64,000 nt of DNA from Hyphomicrobiales bacterium (GTDB taxonomy: Bacteria > Pseudomonadota > Alphaproteobacteria > Rhizobiales > Aestuariivirgaceae), in contig JADJVV010000001.1 of assembly GCA_016710435.1 (NCBI GenBank), positions 806,001 through 870,000 on the forward strand. Direction: 5' to 3'. Every line of letters begins with the position of its first letter. Positions within the stretch are counted from its first letter, which is position 1. The translations under genes and the position numbers were made by a program. The notes beneath the pieces are model-generated. The model saw only the letters and a list, made by a program, of their open reading frames with translations, was not told the DNA's origin and ran no database searches. Shown here one piece after another: positions 16,027 to 24,841 of this stretch.

Positions 16027-16782
16027 ATGTCATCACAGCCCTTCTCCCTTCACGGCAAACGCGCACTCGTCACGGGCGGCGCAAAAGGAATCGGCCGCGC
16101 CTGTGCGGAAGCCCTTGTCAAGGCGGGTGCCACGGTGGTGATTGCCGACGTTGATCCAACCGCGGGACAGCAGACCGCAAAGGACCTCGGCGGCACCTTT
16201 CACCGCCTCGACGTCACCGATCGCGCCGCCATTGAAGCATTGGCCCAGGAGCTGAAGTCGCTTCACGGCCCGCTCGATGTTCTCGTCAACAATGCCGGGA
16301 TCGTCCACAACGCCCCCTCCGAAGCGCTGGCAGAGCAGGATTGGCTGCGCGTGATGGACGTCAATCTCAACGGCGTGTTCTATTGTGCGCAAGGATTCGG
16401 CAAGCACATGGTGGAGGCCGGACGGGGAGCGATCGTTTCCATTTCGTCGATCTGCGGCAGCGTCGCCGTCTATCCGCAACCGCAAGCGGCCTACAACGCC
16501 GCCAAGGCCGGCGTAAACCTGCTGACCAAATCCCTCGCTGTGGAATGGGCGCAGAAGGGCGTGCGCGTGAATGCTGTCGCCCCCGGATACACCGCAACGG
16601 AACTCACCCTCGCGGGCCGCTCGAAGCCGGAGTGGTTCGAGACATGGATGCGCATGACGCCGATGGGACGCCTCGGTGAACCGCATGAAATCGCCAATGC
16701 CGTTGTATTCCTCGCGTCGGATGCGGCAAGCTACATCACCGGAACAGTTCTCACCGTGGACGGTGGCTATACCGCGATGTGA
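16027..16782 (+). CDS. SDR-family polyol/sugar dehydrogenase
   Basis: 251 residues, classical SDR. TGGAKGIG (residues 16-23) binds NAD(P), NNAG lies near 87, and the catalytic Ser (ISSICGS) precedes a Tyr-x3-Lys (YNAAK). The C terminus ITGTVLTVDGGYTA is typical. It leads a rightward set with an FGGY kinase 92 nt downstream and likely oxidises a polyol to a ketose for that kinase. Close relatives include xylitol, L-arabitol and ribitol dehydrogenases; which one cannot be decided by eye. Confidence 0.85.
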   Translation: MSSQPFSLHGKRALVTGGAKGIGRACAEALVKAGATVVIADVDPTAGQQTAKDLGGTFHRLDVTDRAAIEALAQELKSLHGPLDVLVNNAGIVHNAPSEALAEQDWLRVMDVNLNGVFYCAQGFGKHMVEAGRGAIVSISSICGSVAVYPQPQAAYNAAKAGVNLLTKSLAVEWAQKGVRVNAVAPGYTATELTLAGRSKPEWFETWMRMTPMGRLGEPHEIANAVVFLASDAASYITGTVLTVDGGYTAM

Positions 16783-16874
16783 AACGCGCATGGCGGGCCA
16801 CGCACCCTTGAGTTCCGCCTTGCTCCTGCGTAGCCTTTTGCGCCAAACACCAGGCCGCAGTTCGGGGGCATTTC

Positions 16875-18425
16875 ATGAACGACGGAATTCTGATCGGCAT
16901 TGACGCGGGCACGTCCGTCATCAAATCGGTGGCCTTCGCGGGCGACGGAACCCAGCTTGCGGTCGCCGCAGTACCCAACGTCTATGTCACCCATGCCGAT
17001 GGCGGCGTGGAACAGGACATGCACGTGACCTGGAATGCCGCGGCCGCCACATTGCGCGAATTGGGCGAGAAGATTCCGGATCTCGCCTCCCGTCTCATCG
17101 CCATTTCCGTCACCGCACAAGGCGATGGCATGTGGCTCATCGACAAGGCGGGAGAACCGGTCGGACCTGCGACGATCTGGCTCGACAACCGCGCCGCCTC
17201 CATCGTCGAGGACTTCGTTGCCTCGGAAAACTACGCGGCGCATTATGCGCGCACGGGAACCGGCCTTACCGTCGTGCAGATGAGCGGCAAGCTCGCCTGG
17301 ATGCAGCGTCACCGCCCGGAGATGCTGGCCCGCGCTAGCCACGCCTTCCATTGCAAGGACTGGATCTATTTCAAGCTCACGGGCGAGCGCGTCACCGATC
17401 CGTCGGAAGCGAACTTCACTTTCGGCAACTACCAGACGCAGACGTACAAGCCTGACATCCTCGACCAGATGGGCGCGGGCACGGCCAGGCGACTGTTGAC
17501 GCCCGTCGTCAACGGCACGGAAATCGCGGGCGCCTTGTCGGCGGATGCCGCCAAGGCTGCCAACCTGAAGACCGGCACACCCGTTTGTCTCGGTTACATC
17601 GACATCGTCTGCTCGGGGCTCGGCGGTGGGTTGTTCGATCCCAGCGGCCGTTCGGGCTGCACCATCGTCGGATCGACCGGCATGCACCAGCGCCTGCGCA
17701 TGAGTGCCGGTGATGTGCGCCTCAACGCCGAACGCTCCGGTTTCACCTGCATCTTTCCGGCACCTGGCACCGTGGCGCAGATGCAGTCCAACATGGCCTC
17801 GACCCTCAACATCGACTGGTTGCTGGACGTTGCGCGCGGCGTTTTGTCCGACAGCGGTATAAGCAAGACGCGCGCCGACCTTCTCTCCGGCATGGACGGC
17901 AAACTGCTTGAGCGTGAGCCCGCGAAGCTCCTCTACCACCCCTACATCTCGCGCGCCGGCGAACGCGGGCCTTTCATGGACCTCTCCGCCCGCGCCATGT
18001 TCAACGGCCTCGACACCACGGCTGATTATTTCGACATGATGCGCGCCGTGTTCGAGAGCCTCGCCTTCGCCTCCCGCGATTGTTACGAAGCCATGGGGCC
18101 TGTGCCGCAGGAGGTCCGCATCACCGGTGGTGCGGCGCGCTCGAACGTGCTGCGCCTCATACTTGCCAGCGTCCTCAATGCCGAGGTGCGGAGCGTCACG
18201 CGCGAGGAAGCGGGTGCGGCCGGTGCCGCGATGATGGCTGCCGTGCAGCAGGGCCTCTACCCGGACATGGCCGCTTGCGCCGCCCGCTGGATTGATCCGC
18301 ACCTCGGCGAACCTCTGAAACCGGATGGGCAGTTGGCGGCGAAATACGATGCCGTGTTCCCGCAATACGTAGCCGCGCGGAAAGCCATGCGGCCCATCTG
18401 GCGCGCCCTGCGCAATGGTTCCTGA
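16875..18425 (+). CDS. FGGY-family kinase, erythritol kinase (EryA)-like
   Basis: 516 residues. The N terminus (ILIGIDAGTSVIKSVAF, residues 5-21) together with SVTAQGDGMWLID and the length resemble the EryA erythritol kinases of Brucella and rhizobia, which make L-erythritol 4-phosphate. The mid-protein loop TIVGSTGMHQ and the C-terminal ITGGAARSN bind ATP. A SorC regulator and a GlpD/EryB-family flavoprotein lie in the same region, as in ery loci, but eryC and the erythritol ABC transporter are absent. L-xylulose or another polyol remains possible. My family placement is from memory of the signature. Confidence 0.7.
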   Translation: MNDGILIGIDAGTSVIKSVAFAGDGTQLAVAAVPNVYVTHADGGVEQDMHVTWNAAAATLRELGEKIPDLASRLIAISVTAQGDGMWLIDKAGEPVGPATIWLDNRAASIVEDFVASENYAAHYARTGTGLTVVQMSGKLAWMQRHRPEMLARASHAFHCKDWIYFKLTGERVTDPSEANFTFGNYQTQTYKPDILDQMGAGTARRLLTPVVNGTEIAGALSADAAKAANLKTGTPVCLGYIDIVCSGLGGGLFDPSGRSGCTIVGSTGMHQRLRMSAGDVRLNAERSGFTCIFPAPGTVAQMQSNMASTLNIDWLLDVARGVLSDSGISKTRADLLSGMDGKLLEREPAKLLYHPYISRAGERGPFMDLSARAMFNGLDTTADYFDMMRAVFESLAFASRDCYEAMGPVPQEVRITGGAARSNVLRLILASVLNAEVRSVTREEAGAAGAAMMAAVQQGLYPDMAACAARWIDPHLGEPLKPDGQLAAKYDAVFPQYVAARKAMRPIWRALRNGS

Positions 18426-18532
18426 GGACAAGGCTCCTCGCGTAAGCGACTGTTTTTGAATTTTTTTCCTTACGGTGGTCTGGTCGGTCGATGGCACGCC
18501 TTGCTTGCCGCACCGCCACTGCAAATCTCCCT

Positions 18533-18555
18533 TGCATAAAAATTCATCTTATGTA
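18533..18555. promoter_or_regulatory. Imperfect palindrome, candidate operator for the SorC regulator
   Basis: TGCATAA-N9-TTATGTA, one mismatch in seven, in an AT-rich stretch (18530-18565) that stands out in this GC-rich DNA. It lies 58 nt before the first gene of the operon that encodes a SorC-type regulator. SorC-family proteins bind AT-rich palindromes near their own promoters, so autoregulation is likely. The 187-nt gap 18426-18612 otherwise shows only a T-rich run at 18449-18468. Confidence 0.45.
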
Positions 18556-18612
18556 TAAAAATCACGACAACGCCGGCAGGTGCTGGACGCTGCGAATTTT
18601 CAAGAGGGCTTC

Positions 18613-20055
18613 ATGGCACACGCGCACGATCTGTCGGACCCCACGGACTTGGCGGGACTGCGGCGCTATCTGAAGGCGGAAGATGCCGCAGGCAAGCTCG
18701 CGTCCCTCGACATGCTGGACCTGCAGATCTCCGGCGATGCCCATCTCCACGTCGCCGCTGCCGTCGGTGATGCGCTGGCACAGGCCGGCAAGAGCGGCCG
18801 CGCGGCAATCGTGATCCTCGTGGACAAGTCGGCGATCAAGCGCCAGGGCCACAGCCTGCGCGCCTTCGTCGAAGGCCAGTTGCAGGATACCCATACTGTG
18901 CGCACGGCTGTCCTCGATGACGGCCATCGCACGCTCCATGCCGATGACAAGGTACTCGATGCCGCCACGCGCGAAGTAAAGGGCGCCGACCTCGTCGTCA
19001 CCATCGGCTCCGGCACCATGACCGACATCGGCAAGGTGGCGACCAACCGCAATGCCAACATTCCCCAGGTCGCGGTGCAGACGGCCGCTTCCGTGGATGG
19101 CTTCACCGACAACGTTTCCGTCATCCTGCGCAACGGCGTGAAGCGCACCATCCCCTCGCGCTGGCCGACCGTCGTGCTGGCCGATGCCACGACCATCGCC
19201 GATGCCCCGCTGGAACTGAACACCTCCGGCTATGGCGAGGCAATCTCCCTCTTCACCGCGCCCGCCGACTGGTACCTCGCCAATCTCGTGGGGCTGGACA
19301 ACACCTTTCATCCCGCCTCGATGGAGCTTCTGAAAGCCGCTGCCGCCGAACCGCCGGGCTGGGCTGCCGGCGTGGCGACGGGAGACAAGCAAGCCATCCA
19401 GAACCTGACGCGCCTCCTCGCCCTTCGCGGTATCGTCTCGGGTGTTTCCAACACCACGGCCTGCCTCTCGGGCGTTGAACACGTCATCAGCCACATGCTC
19501 GACCTGCATCACGCCGCCCATCACAGGCCCACCGGATTGCATGGCGCACAGGTTGGTGTGGCCACGCTGGTTGCCACGCGCCTCTGGCGCCGCGCCATCG
19601 ACACCGATCTCATCACGCCCGAACGCCTGCGCAAGCCCGATTCAAAGGCGATGGAACAGCGCATCGGCAATGCCTTCGGTCCACTCGACCCCGCAGGCGC
19701 AATCGCCGCCGAATGCTGGGCCGATTGTCAGAAGAAGCTCAAGCTCGTGGATCAGAACTGGGACCGCTTTGTTTCTGTCGTGGCGGACTGGAAATCGCAC
19801 GCCCGCGAATTCGGCAAGATGGTTCAGCCCTCGGAAATTCTCCGCCCGACACTGAAGGCCTCAGGATCGCCAGCAACGTTTGCGGATTTGAACCCCGCCA
19901 TCTCGCCCGACCTCGCCCACTGGGCCGTCAAGCATTGCCATCTCATGCGCAACCGCTTCAACCTCGTTGACCTGCTCGACATGATGGGCCTGTGGACGGA
20001 AGACATGATTGCCTGGGCCATGGAAGGATCCGTGAGCCGCAAGGCTGCCGCATGA
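18613..20055 (+). CDS. Iron-containing ADH superfamily enzyme, glycerol-1-phosphate dehydrogenase (AraM)-like
   Basis: 480 residues. The NAD-binding loop GSGTMTDIGK is at 132-141 and the substrate loop QTAASVDGFTDN at 156-167, both typical of G1P dehydrogenase/AraM. Metal-site histidines are likely His290/His294 and His310 (GLHGAQVG). The usual metal-binding Asp of GFGD/GMGD is Glu209 here (SGYGEAIS). It probably oxidises or reduces a polyol phosphate or DHAP-like compound with NAD(P). I chose the ATG at 18613 because AGAGGG precedes it. First gene of the operon; its stop overlaps the next start (ATGA). It is about 100 residues longer than bacterial AraM. Confidence 0.75.
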   Translation: MAHAHDLSDPTDLAGLRRYLKAEDAAGKLASLDMLDLQISGDAHLHVAAAVGDALAQAGKSGRAAIVILVDKSAIKRQGHSLRAFVEGQLQDTHTVRTAVLDDGHRTLHADDKVLDAATREVKGADLVVTIGSGTMTDIGKVATNRNANIPQVAVQTAASVDGFTDNVSVILRNGVKRTIPSRWPTVVLADATTIADAPLELNTSGYGEAISLFTAPADWYLANLVGLDNTFHPASMELLKAAAAEPPGWAAGVATGDKQAIQNLTRLLALRGIVSGVSNTTACLSGVEHVISHMLDLHHAAHHRPTGLHGAQVGVATLVATRLWRRAIDTDLITPERLRKPDSKAMEQRIGNAFGPLDPAGAIAAECWADCQKKLKLVDQNWDRFVSVVADWKSHAREFGKMVQPSEILRPTLKASGSPATFADLNPAISPDLAHWAVKHCHLMRNRFNLVDLLDMMGLWTEDMIAWAMEGSVSRKAAA

Positions 20056-21563
20056 GCAGGGACCTGGTCATTGGCATCGATTGTTCCACCACGGCCAGCA
20101 AGGCCGTGGTTTGGGACAGGACAGGCAAGGCCGTCGCCACCGGCCGCCGCACCTATGGCCTGGATCATGTGCAGTCCGGCTGGGTCGAACAGAATGCCGA
20201 AGACTGGTGGACCGCCACCTCCGCCGCGCTGGCCGATGCGGTGAAACAGGTTCAGGCGGATCGCATCGCGGCGGTCGCCATCACCCACCAGCGCGAAACC
20301 TTCGTCTGCCTTGACGCAGCGGGAAAGCCGCTCCGCCCCGGCATCACCTGGATGGACATTCGAGCGACCGCCGAAGTCGGCGAACATGGCAGCGCTGATG
20401 TTCACCGCATCACCGGCAAGCCGCCCAACCCCACGCCCGCCTGGTACAAGCTGCTCTGGCTGCGCAAGCATGAACCCGAGACGATCCGGCGCACGGCCCA
20501 CGTGGTCGATGTCGCCGGCTATCTGGTCAACAAGCTCACCGGGGAATGGTCCACATCATGGGCCTGCGCCGATCCGCTCGGCCTCGTGGACCTCCGCTCC
20601 TTCGACTATGACGATGCTTTGCTCGACAAGGCAGGACTGACGCGCAGCAAGGTGAGCCGGCTCCTGCCACCCGGCGCCATCGCCGGTGGCCTCACGCCTG
20701 ACGTGGCGGCGTTGACAGGCCTGCCCGCCGGACTTCCCGTTGTCGTGGGTGCGGGCGACGGACAATCGGCCGGTCTTGGCTGCAATGTCACGCAGCCGGG
20801 CCGCGCCTACCTCAACATCGGAACCGGCACCGTTTCGGGCGTCTACGCCGACACCTACAGCCACAGCATGGCTTACCGCACCATGGGCGGGCCTGTGCCC
20901 GGGACCTACATTCTCGAAACCTTCATCGGCGGTGGCACGCAGAACATCGTCTGGTTCGTGGAACAACTGTCGGGCCTCGACGCCACCACCCTGAAGCCCG
21001 GCGAAACGGCGGAACAAGTGCTGGAAGCGATGGCGGCCAAGGTGCCGGAAGGCGCCGCCGGCCTTCTCTGCCTGCCCTACTGGACCGGTGCCATGACTCC
21101 CTACTGGGACGGTCACGCCCGCGGCGCCTTCGTTGGCCTGTCGGGCCTGCATGGCAAGAGCCACATGTACCGCGCCATCCTCGAAGCCATTGCGCTGGAA
21201 GAACGCCTGCTCACCACGGGCGTGGAAGCAGCGACCGGCCGCCAGCTCGACGAAATTGTCCTGCTCGGCGGGGGCGCACGCAGTCCCCTCTGGTGCCAGA
21301 TCATCGCCAACGTGCTGGGCCGCACCGTGAAGCTCGCCCGCGAACAGGAAAGCACGGCACTGGGCGCCGGCATCCACGCCGCCGCAGCCGCAGGATTGCA
21401 TGCATCACTCCGCGACGCCGCCGACGCCATGACGGGCGTGCACAAGAGCTTCGAACCCGACCCGCAATCCCATGCGCGCTATGCCGGCATCTTCGAATCT
21501 TACCGCAGCATCTATCCGGGATTGAAGGAAACCTTCCGCCTCCTCAACGGAACCACGCCATGA
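20052..21563 (+). CDS. FGGY-family carbohydrate kinase in the lipoyl operon
   Basis: 503 residues from the ATG at 20052 (ATGA overlap with the gene before). N-terminal loop VIGIDCSTTASKAVVW, mid loop LNIGTGTVSGV, then LCLPYWTGAMTPYWD and IVLLGGGARSPLW in the C-terminal domain. It transfers ATP phosphate to a sugar or ketose. Lying between a polyol-phosphate-type dehydrogenase and a SorC regulator, it should make the ligand or intermediate for this pathway, which a class II aldolase downstream would cleave. It differs clearly from the EryA-like kinase upstream, so the two are not recent duplicates. Confidence 0.85.
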   Translation: MSRDLVIGIDCSTTASKAVVWDRTGKAVATGRRTYGLDHVQSGWVEQNAEDWWTATSAALADAVKQVQADRIAAVAITHQRETFVCLDAAGKPLRPGITWMDIRATAEVGEHGSADVHRITGKPPNPTPAWYKLLWLRKHEPETIRRTAHVVDVAGYLVNKLTGEWSTSWACADPLGLVDLRSFDYDDALLDKAGLTRSKVSRLLPPGAIAGGLTPDVAALTGLPAGLPVVVGAGDGQSAGLGCNVTQPGRAYLNIGTGTVSGVYADTYSHSMAYRTMGGPVPGTYILETFIGGGTQNIVWFVEQLSGLDATTLKPGETAEQVLEAMAAKVPEGAAGLLCLPYWTGAMTPYWDGHARGAFVGLSGLHGKSHMYRAILEAIALEERLLTTGVEAATGRQLDEIVLLGGGARSPLWCQIIANVLGRTVKLAREQESTALGAGIHAAAAAGLHASLRDAADAMTGVHKSFEPDPQSHARYAGIFESYRSIYPGLKETFRLLNGTTP

Positions 21564-22585
21564 AGCGCGCCCTCTCCACCTCGCCTGCGCGTGTCACGCG
21601 GCTTGACCTGCAACAGATGCGGCTCATCACCCGCGCCGCGCGCCTGCATTACCTGCAAGGCAAGCGCCAGGCCGAAATCGCCGATGAGATGGGCGTGTCG
21701 CAAGCCAGCGTCTCGCGCTTCCTCAGCCTTGCGGCAGAACACGGCATCGTCCGCACCATCGTTGTGCCGCCGGAGGGGCTCTATCCTGATCTCGAGGAAA
21801 ACCTCGTCTCGGCCTACGGCCTTCAATCCGCCTACGTTGTCGACGTGAGCAGCCGTGAAGACGGACTGGAAACCGCACTCGGCGCCGCCGCCGCGCAATG
21901 CCTCGGCGGCGAATTGCAGGGCGGCCCCGTGCTGGGGCTGACGTCATGGAGCACCACGCTCCGCGAAATGGCGCGCCACCTGCAGCCCCGCGCCAACACC
22001 GGCATCACCCGCGTGGTGGAAATGCTGGGCGACCTCGGTTCGCCGCGCCTGCAGCATGAGGCGGCCCTTGCCACGCAACAGGTGGCCTGGGCCTTTGGGG
22101 CGGAGCCTGTCTTCCTGCGCACACCGGGCGTGATGCCGAGCGTGGACCTCCGCCAACTGGCCCTCTCCGACAGCCACATCCGCGCCACGCTGAAGCTGCT
22201 CGATACCGTCGACATCGCCTTCGTCGGTGTCGGTCCCGCCGATTTCCACGGTCCTCTTGAGGAAGGCGACAACTTCTTCACCGCCGAACAACTGGCGGAA
22301 GTCCGCGCTGCGGGCGCAGTCGGCCAGTTGCACCAGCGCTTCATCGATGCCGCGGGCCAGCCCGTGAAGACGCATCTCGACAGCCTCGTGGTCGGCATCA
22401 CCCTTGATCAGCTCCGTCATGTCCGCCGCAAGATCGTGGTGGCGGGCGGCGCCGCCAAGCACGACGCCATTGCTGCGGCTCTCGCCGGACAATGGATCGA
22501 CGTTCTCGTCACCGACGTGAACACCGCCAACGCCCTCACCGCCGCCACCCGCGGCCAACCCCAACCTCCGAAAGGACCCGCATGA
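21560..22585 (+). CDS. SorC/DeoR-type sugar-responsive regulator
   Basis: 341 residues. The N-terminal HTH (about residues 30-60) reads RQAEIADEMGVSQASVSRFL, and the rest is the NagB-like sugar-phosphate-binding domain (VLGLTSWSTTLREM near 125, FVGVGPAD near 222). SorC proteins sense a phosphorylated sugar and repress or activate their operon; EryD of erythritol loci is a relative. It starts within the previous stop (ATGA) and overlaps the E1 alpha start in the same way. The likely operator is the palindrome at 18533. Confidence 0.85.
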   Translation: MKRALSTSPARVTRLDLQQMRLITRAARLHYLQGKRQAEIADEMGVSQASVSRFLSLAAEHGIVRTIVVPPEGLYPDLEENLVSAYGLQSAYVVDVSSREDGLETALGAAAAQCLGGELQGGPVLGLTSWSTTLREMARHLQPRANTGITRVVEMLGDLGSPRLQHEAALATQQVAWAFGAEPVFLRTPGVMPSVDLRQLALSDSHIRATLKLLDTVDIAFVGVGPADFHGPLEEGDNFFTAEQLAEVRAAGAVGQLHQRFIDAAGQPVKTHLDSLVVGITLDQLRHVRRKIVVAGGAAKHDAIAAALAGQWIDVLVTDVNTANALTAATRGQPQPPKGPA

Positions 22586-23568
22586 CACTCGCCAACGACA
22601 TGCTGCTGGAGATGCAGCGGCGCATGCTCCGCATCCGCTACTTCGACGAACGCGCTTCCAAGATGGTGAAGCGCGGTGAAATTCCCGGCACTGTCCACAC
22701 CTCGATCGGGCAGGAAGCCCAGGTCGTCGGCGCCTGCATGGCGCTGGGCGAGGGCGACTACATGACCGGCAACCACCGCAGCCATGGCCACCCCATCGGC
22801 AAGGGCGCGAAGCTCGGGCCCCTGATGGCCGAGCTTGTCGGCAAAGCCTGGGGCGTCTGCCAGGGCAAGGGCGGTTCCATGCACCTCGCCGACTTCAAGG
22901 TGGGAAGCCTCGGTGAATCCGGCATCGTCGGCTCATCCATCCCCATCGCCACGGGTGCCGCCCTCTCCAGCAAGGTCTTGAACAACGGCAAAGTCTCGCT
23001 CGCCTTCTTCGGTGATGGCGCGGCAAACCAGGGCTGTCTCTACGAGGCCATGAACCTCGCCTCGGTGTGGAAGCTGCCCATCATCTTCCTCTGCGAGAAC
23101 AACCAGTACGCACTGTCAACGCCGCAACACACGGTGACGGCGGGCGTCGTTGCTGAACGCGCCCACGGCTTCGGCATGCCGGGCGTGCGCGTTGAAGACG
23201 GACAGAGCGTGCTCACGGTCTATGACGCCGTGCGCGAGGCCGTGGACCGCGCCCGCGCCGGCAAGGGTCCGACGCTGATCGAGGTCGTCACCTACCGTTT
23301 CAACGAACATTCCGAAGGCCTGCGCCTTGCCGTCGACTACCGCAACGCCGCCGAAAAGGAATCCTGGCTCAAACGCGATCCGGTGAAGATGTTCCGCAGC
23401 TACCTGCAGGAACAGGGCGTCGCCGATGCCGCCATGCTGGACAGCATCGAAGCCGACATCCTTGCCGAAGTCGATGCCGCCGTGCAGTTCGCCGAAGACA
23501 GCCCGGATCCCGATCCGTCCGTTGCCTTCAAGGATGTCTACACCGTTCCGATCGGAGTTGCGCAATGA
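22582..23568 (+). CDS. TPP-dependent 2-oxoacid/acetoin dehydrogenase-type E1, alpha subunit
   Basis: 328 residues. The thiamine-diphosphate motif is complete: GDG at 144-146 and the closing NN at 173-174. GSMH (98-101) and the TPP-contacting SIGQEA (41-46) match E1 alpha of pyruvate and acetoin dehydrogenases. The phosphorylation-loop-like stretch RFNEHSEG is also present. With the beta subunit it would decarboxylate a 2-oxo acid, or cleave an alpha-hydroxyketone as acetoin E1 does, and pass the acyl group to a lipoyl group. The ATG at 22582 has AAAGGA in front and overlaps the regulator stop. Confidence 0.88.
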   Translation: MTLANDMLLEMQRRMLRIRYFDERASKMVKRGEIPGTVHTSIGQEAQVVGACMALGEGDYMTGNHRSHGHPIGKGAKLGPLMAELVGKAWGVCQGKGGSMHLADFKVGSLGESGIVGSSIPIATGAALSSKVLNNGKVSLAFFGDGAANQGCLYEAMNLASVWKLPIIFLCENNQYALSTPQHTVTAGVVAERAHGFGMPGVRVEDGQSVLTVYDAVREAVDRARAGKGPTLIEVVTYRFNEHSEGLRLAVDYRNAAEKESWLKRDPVKMFRSYLQEQGVADAAMLDSIEADILAEVDAAVQFAEDSPDPDPSVAFKDVYTVPIGVAQ

Positions 23569-24569
23569 CTGTCATGAGCTATCTGGGCGCCATCGGCGCC
23601 GCACAGCGTGAAGCCATGGAGGCCGACTCGCGCGTGATCATCTTCGGCGAAGACGTCGAAGCCAACGTCTATGGCACCATGGGCGGCAAGTCGCGCGCCG
23701 ACAAGGGTGACTTCCTGCAGATGTTCGGTTCGAACCGCATCCGGAACACGCCCATCTCGGAAGAGGTCATGGTGGGAGCGGCGGCAGGCGCCGCCATGAC
23801 GGGCCTTCGCCCCATCGTGGACCTCTCCTATTCCACCTTCCTCTACATGGCGATGGACCAGTTCATCAATCAGGTAGCCAAGAGCCGCTACATGTTTGGT
23901 GGACAGGCCTCCATGCCCGTCGTCTTCCGCTCGGCCATGTTCTACGGCCTCAGCACGGCGGCGCACCACTCCGACCGTCCCTACCCCATGTTCATGAACA
24001 TGCCGGGCATCAAGATCATGGTCCCAGCCTCGCCCAGCGATGCCAAGGGCCTGTTGCGCACGGCAATCGACATGGACGATCCCGTGATGTCCTTCGAGGC
24101 CTGCATGCTCTGGGGCATGAAGGAAGATGTGCAGGATGGCGAATTCCACATTCCCTTCGGCGTCGCCAAGACCGTGCGCAGCGGCAGCGACGTCACCGTC
24201 GTTGCAATTTCGAGCGCCGTTCCCGCCGCGATGCAGGCGGCCCAGCAACTGGAGAAGGAAGGCATCTCCATCGAGGTAATCGATCCGCGCACGCTTGTGC
24301 CCTTCGACTCGGATGCCGTTCTCAATTCCGTGGCCCGCACCGGGCGGCTGGTCGTCGCCGATCCTGCCAACCGCACCTGCGGTGCAGCGGCCGAGATTTC
24401 AGCGCTTGTGGCCGAGAAGGCCTTCGACTGCCTGAAGGCCCCGATCATCCGCGTGACGACGCCCGACACCCACATCCCCTTCAGCCCCGCGCTGGAGAAG
24501 CAACTCTACCCCAACGCCGGAACGATCGCGGATGCCGTCCGCAAGGTCGCCGGAACACGAAAGGCATAA
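23565..24569 (+). CDS. TPP-dependent dehydrogenase-type E1, beta subunit
   Basis: 334 residues, full-length E1 beta with the transketolase pyrimidine-binding domain and the C-terminal swivel domain. The catalytic TPP glutamate is in TPISEEVMVG (Glu66/67); FGEDVEANVYG (residues 27-37) and EVIDPRTLVPFD near 245 are typical. It forms an alpha2beta2 heterotetramer with the upstream product. The two reading frames overlap by ATGA, and the lipoyl gene starts 4 nt after the stop. The substrate pocket residues differ enough from PdhB that the 2-oxo substrate is uncertain. Confidence 0.88.
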   Translation: MTVMSYLGAIGAAQREAMEADSRVIIFGEDVEANVYGTMGGKSRADKGDFLQMFGSNRIRNTPISEEVMVGAAAGAAMTGLRPIVDLSYSTFLYMAMDQFINQVAKSRYMFGGQASMPVVFRSAMFYGLSTAAHHSDRPYPMFMNMPGIKIMVPASPSDAKGLLRTAIDMDDPVMSFEACMLWGMKEDVQDGEFHIPFGVAKTVRSGSDVTVVAISSAVPAAMQAAQQLEKEGISIEVIDPRTLVPFDSDAVLNSVARTGRLVVADPANRTCGAAAEISALVAEKAFDCLKAPIIRVTTPDTHIPFSPALEKQLYPNAGTIADAVRKVAGTRKA

Positions 24570-24573
24570 ATCC

Positions 24574-24816
24574 ATGGCACGCATCAAAGTACTGCTCCCG
24601 CAATGGGGCATGGGCATGAGTGAAGGCACCATCGTCAAATGGCTCAAGGCCGTGGGCGACACCGTGGCCGAAGATGAGCCGCTGGCGGAAGTCGAATCCG
24701 AAAAGACCGTGGAGGTGATCGAGTCGCCTGCCGCCGGAAAGCTCGTCGAAATCCTGGAACAGCCCGGCACCGTTGTCGCGGTTCGCACGCCTGTCGCCAT
24801 CATCGAAAAAGCCTGA
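24574..24816 (+). CDS. Stand-alone lipoyl-domain protein (no acyltransferase domain)
   Basis: Only 80 residues: one complete biotinyl/lipoyl domain and nothing else. The hairpin lysine is Lys44 in VESEKTVEVIES, flanked by the GMGMSEGTIVKW start and PAAGKLVEIL half typical of E2 lipoyl domains. A normal E2 has another 300 or so residues with a peripheral-subunit-binding and an acyltransferase domain; here the stop is intact and there is no downstream remnant. It would be the mobile carrier for the E1 encoded just before it, and the probable client of the ligase at 25698. Confidence 0.88.
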   Translation: MARIKVLLPQWGMGMSEGTIVKWLKAVGDTVAEDEPLAEVESEKTVEVIESPAAGKLVEILEQPGTVVAVRTPVAIIEKA

Positions 24817-24841
24817 TCACCCGCTCACAAGGAATTTGCAC

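Noticed and set aside
16767..18524. 585-codon leftward open frame opposite the EryA-like kinase
   Set aside because: It mirrors the kinase gene codon structure and has no family signature.
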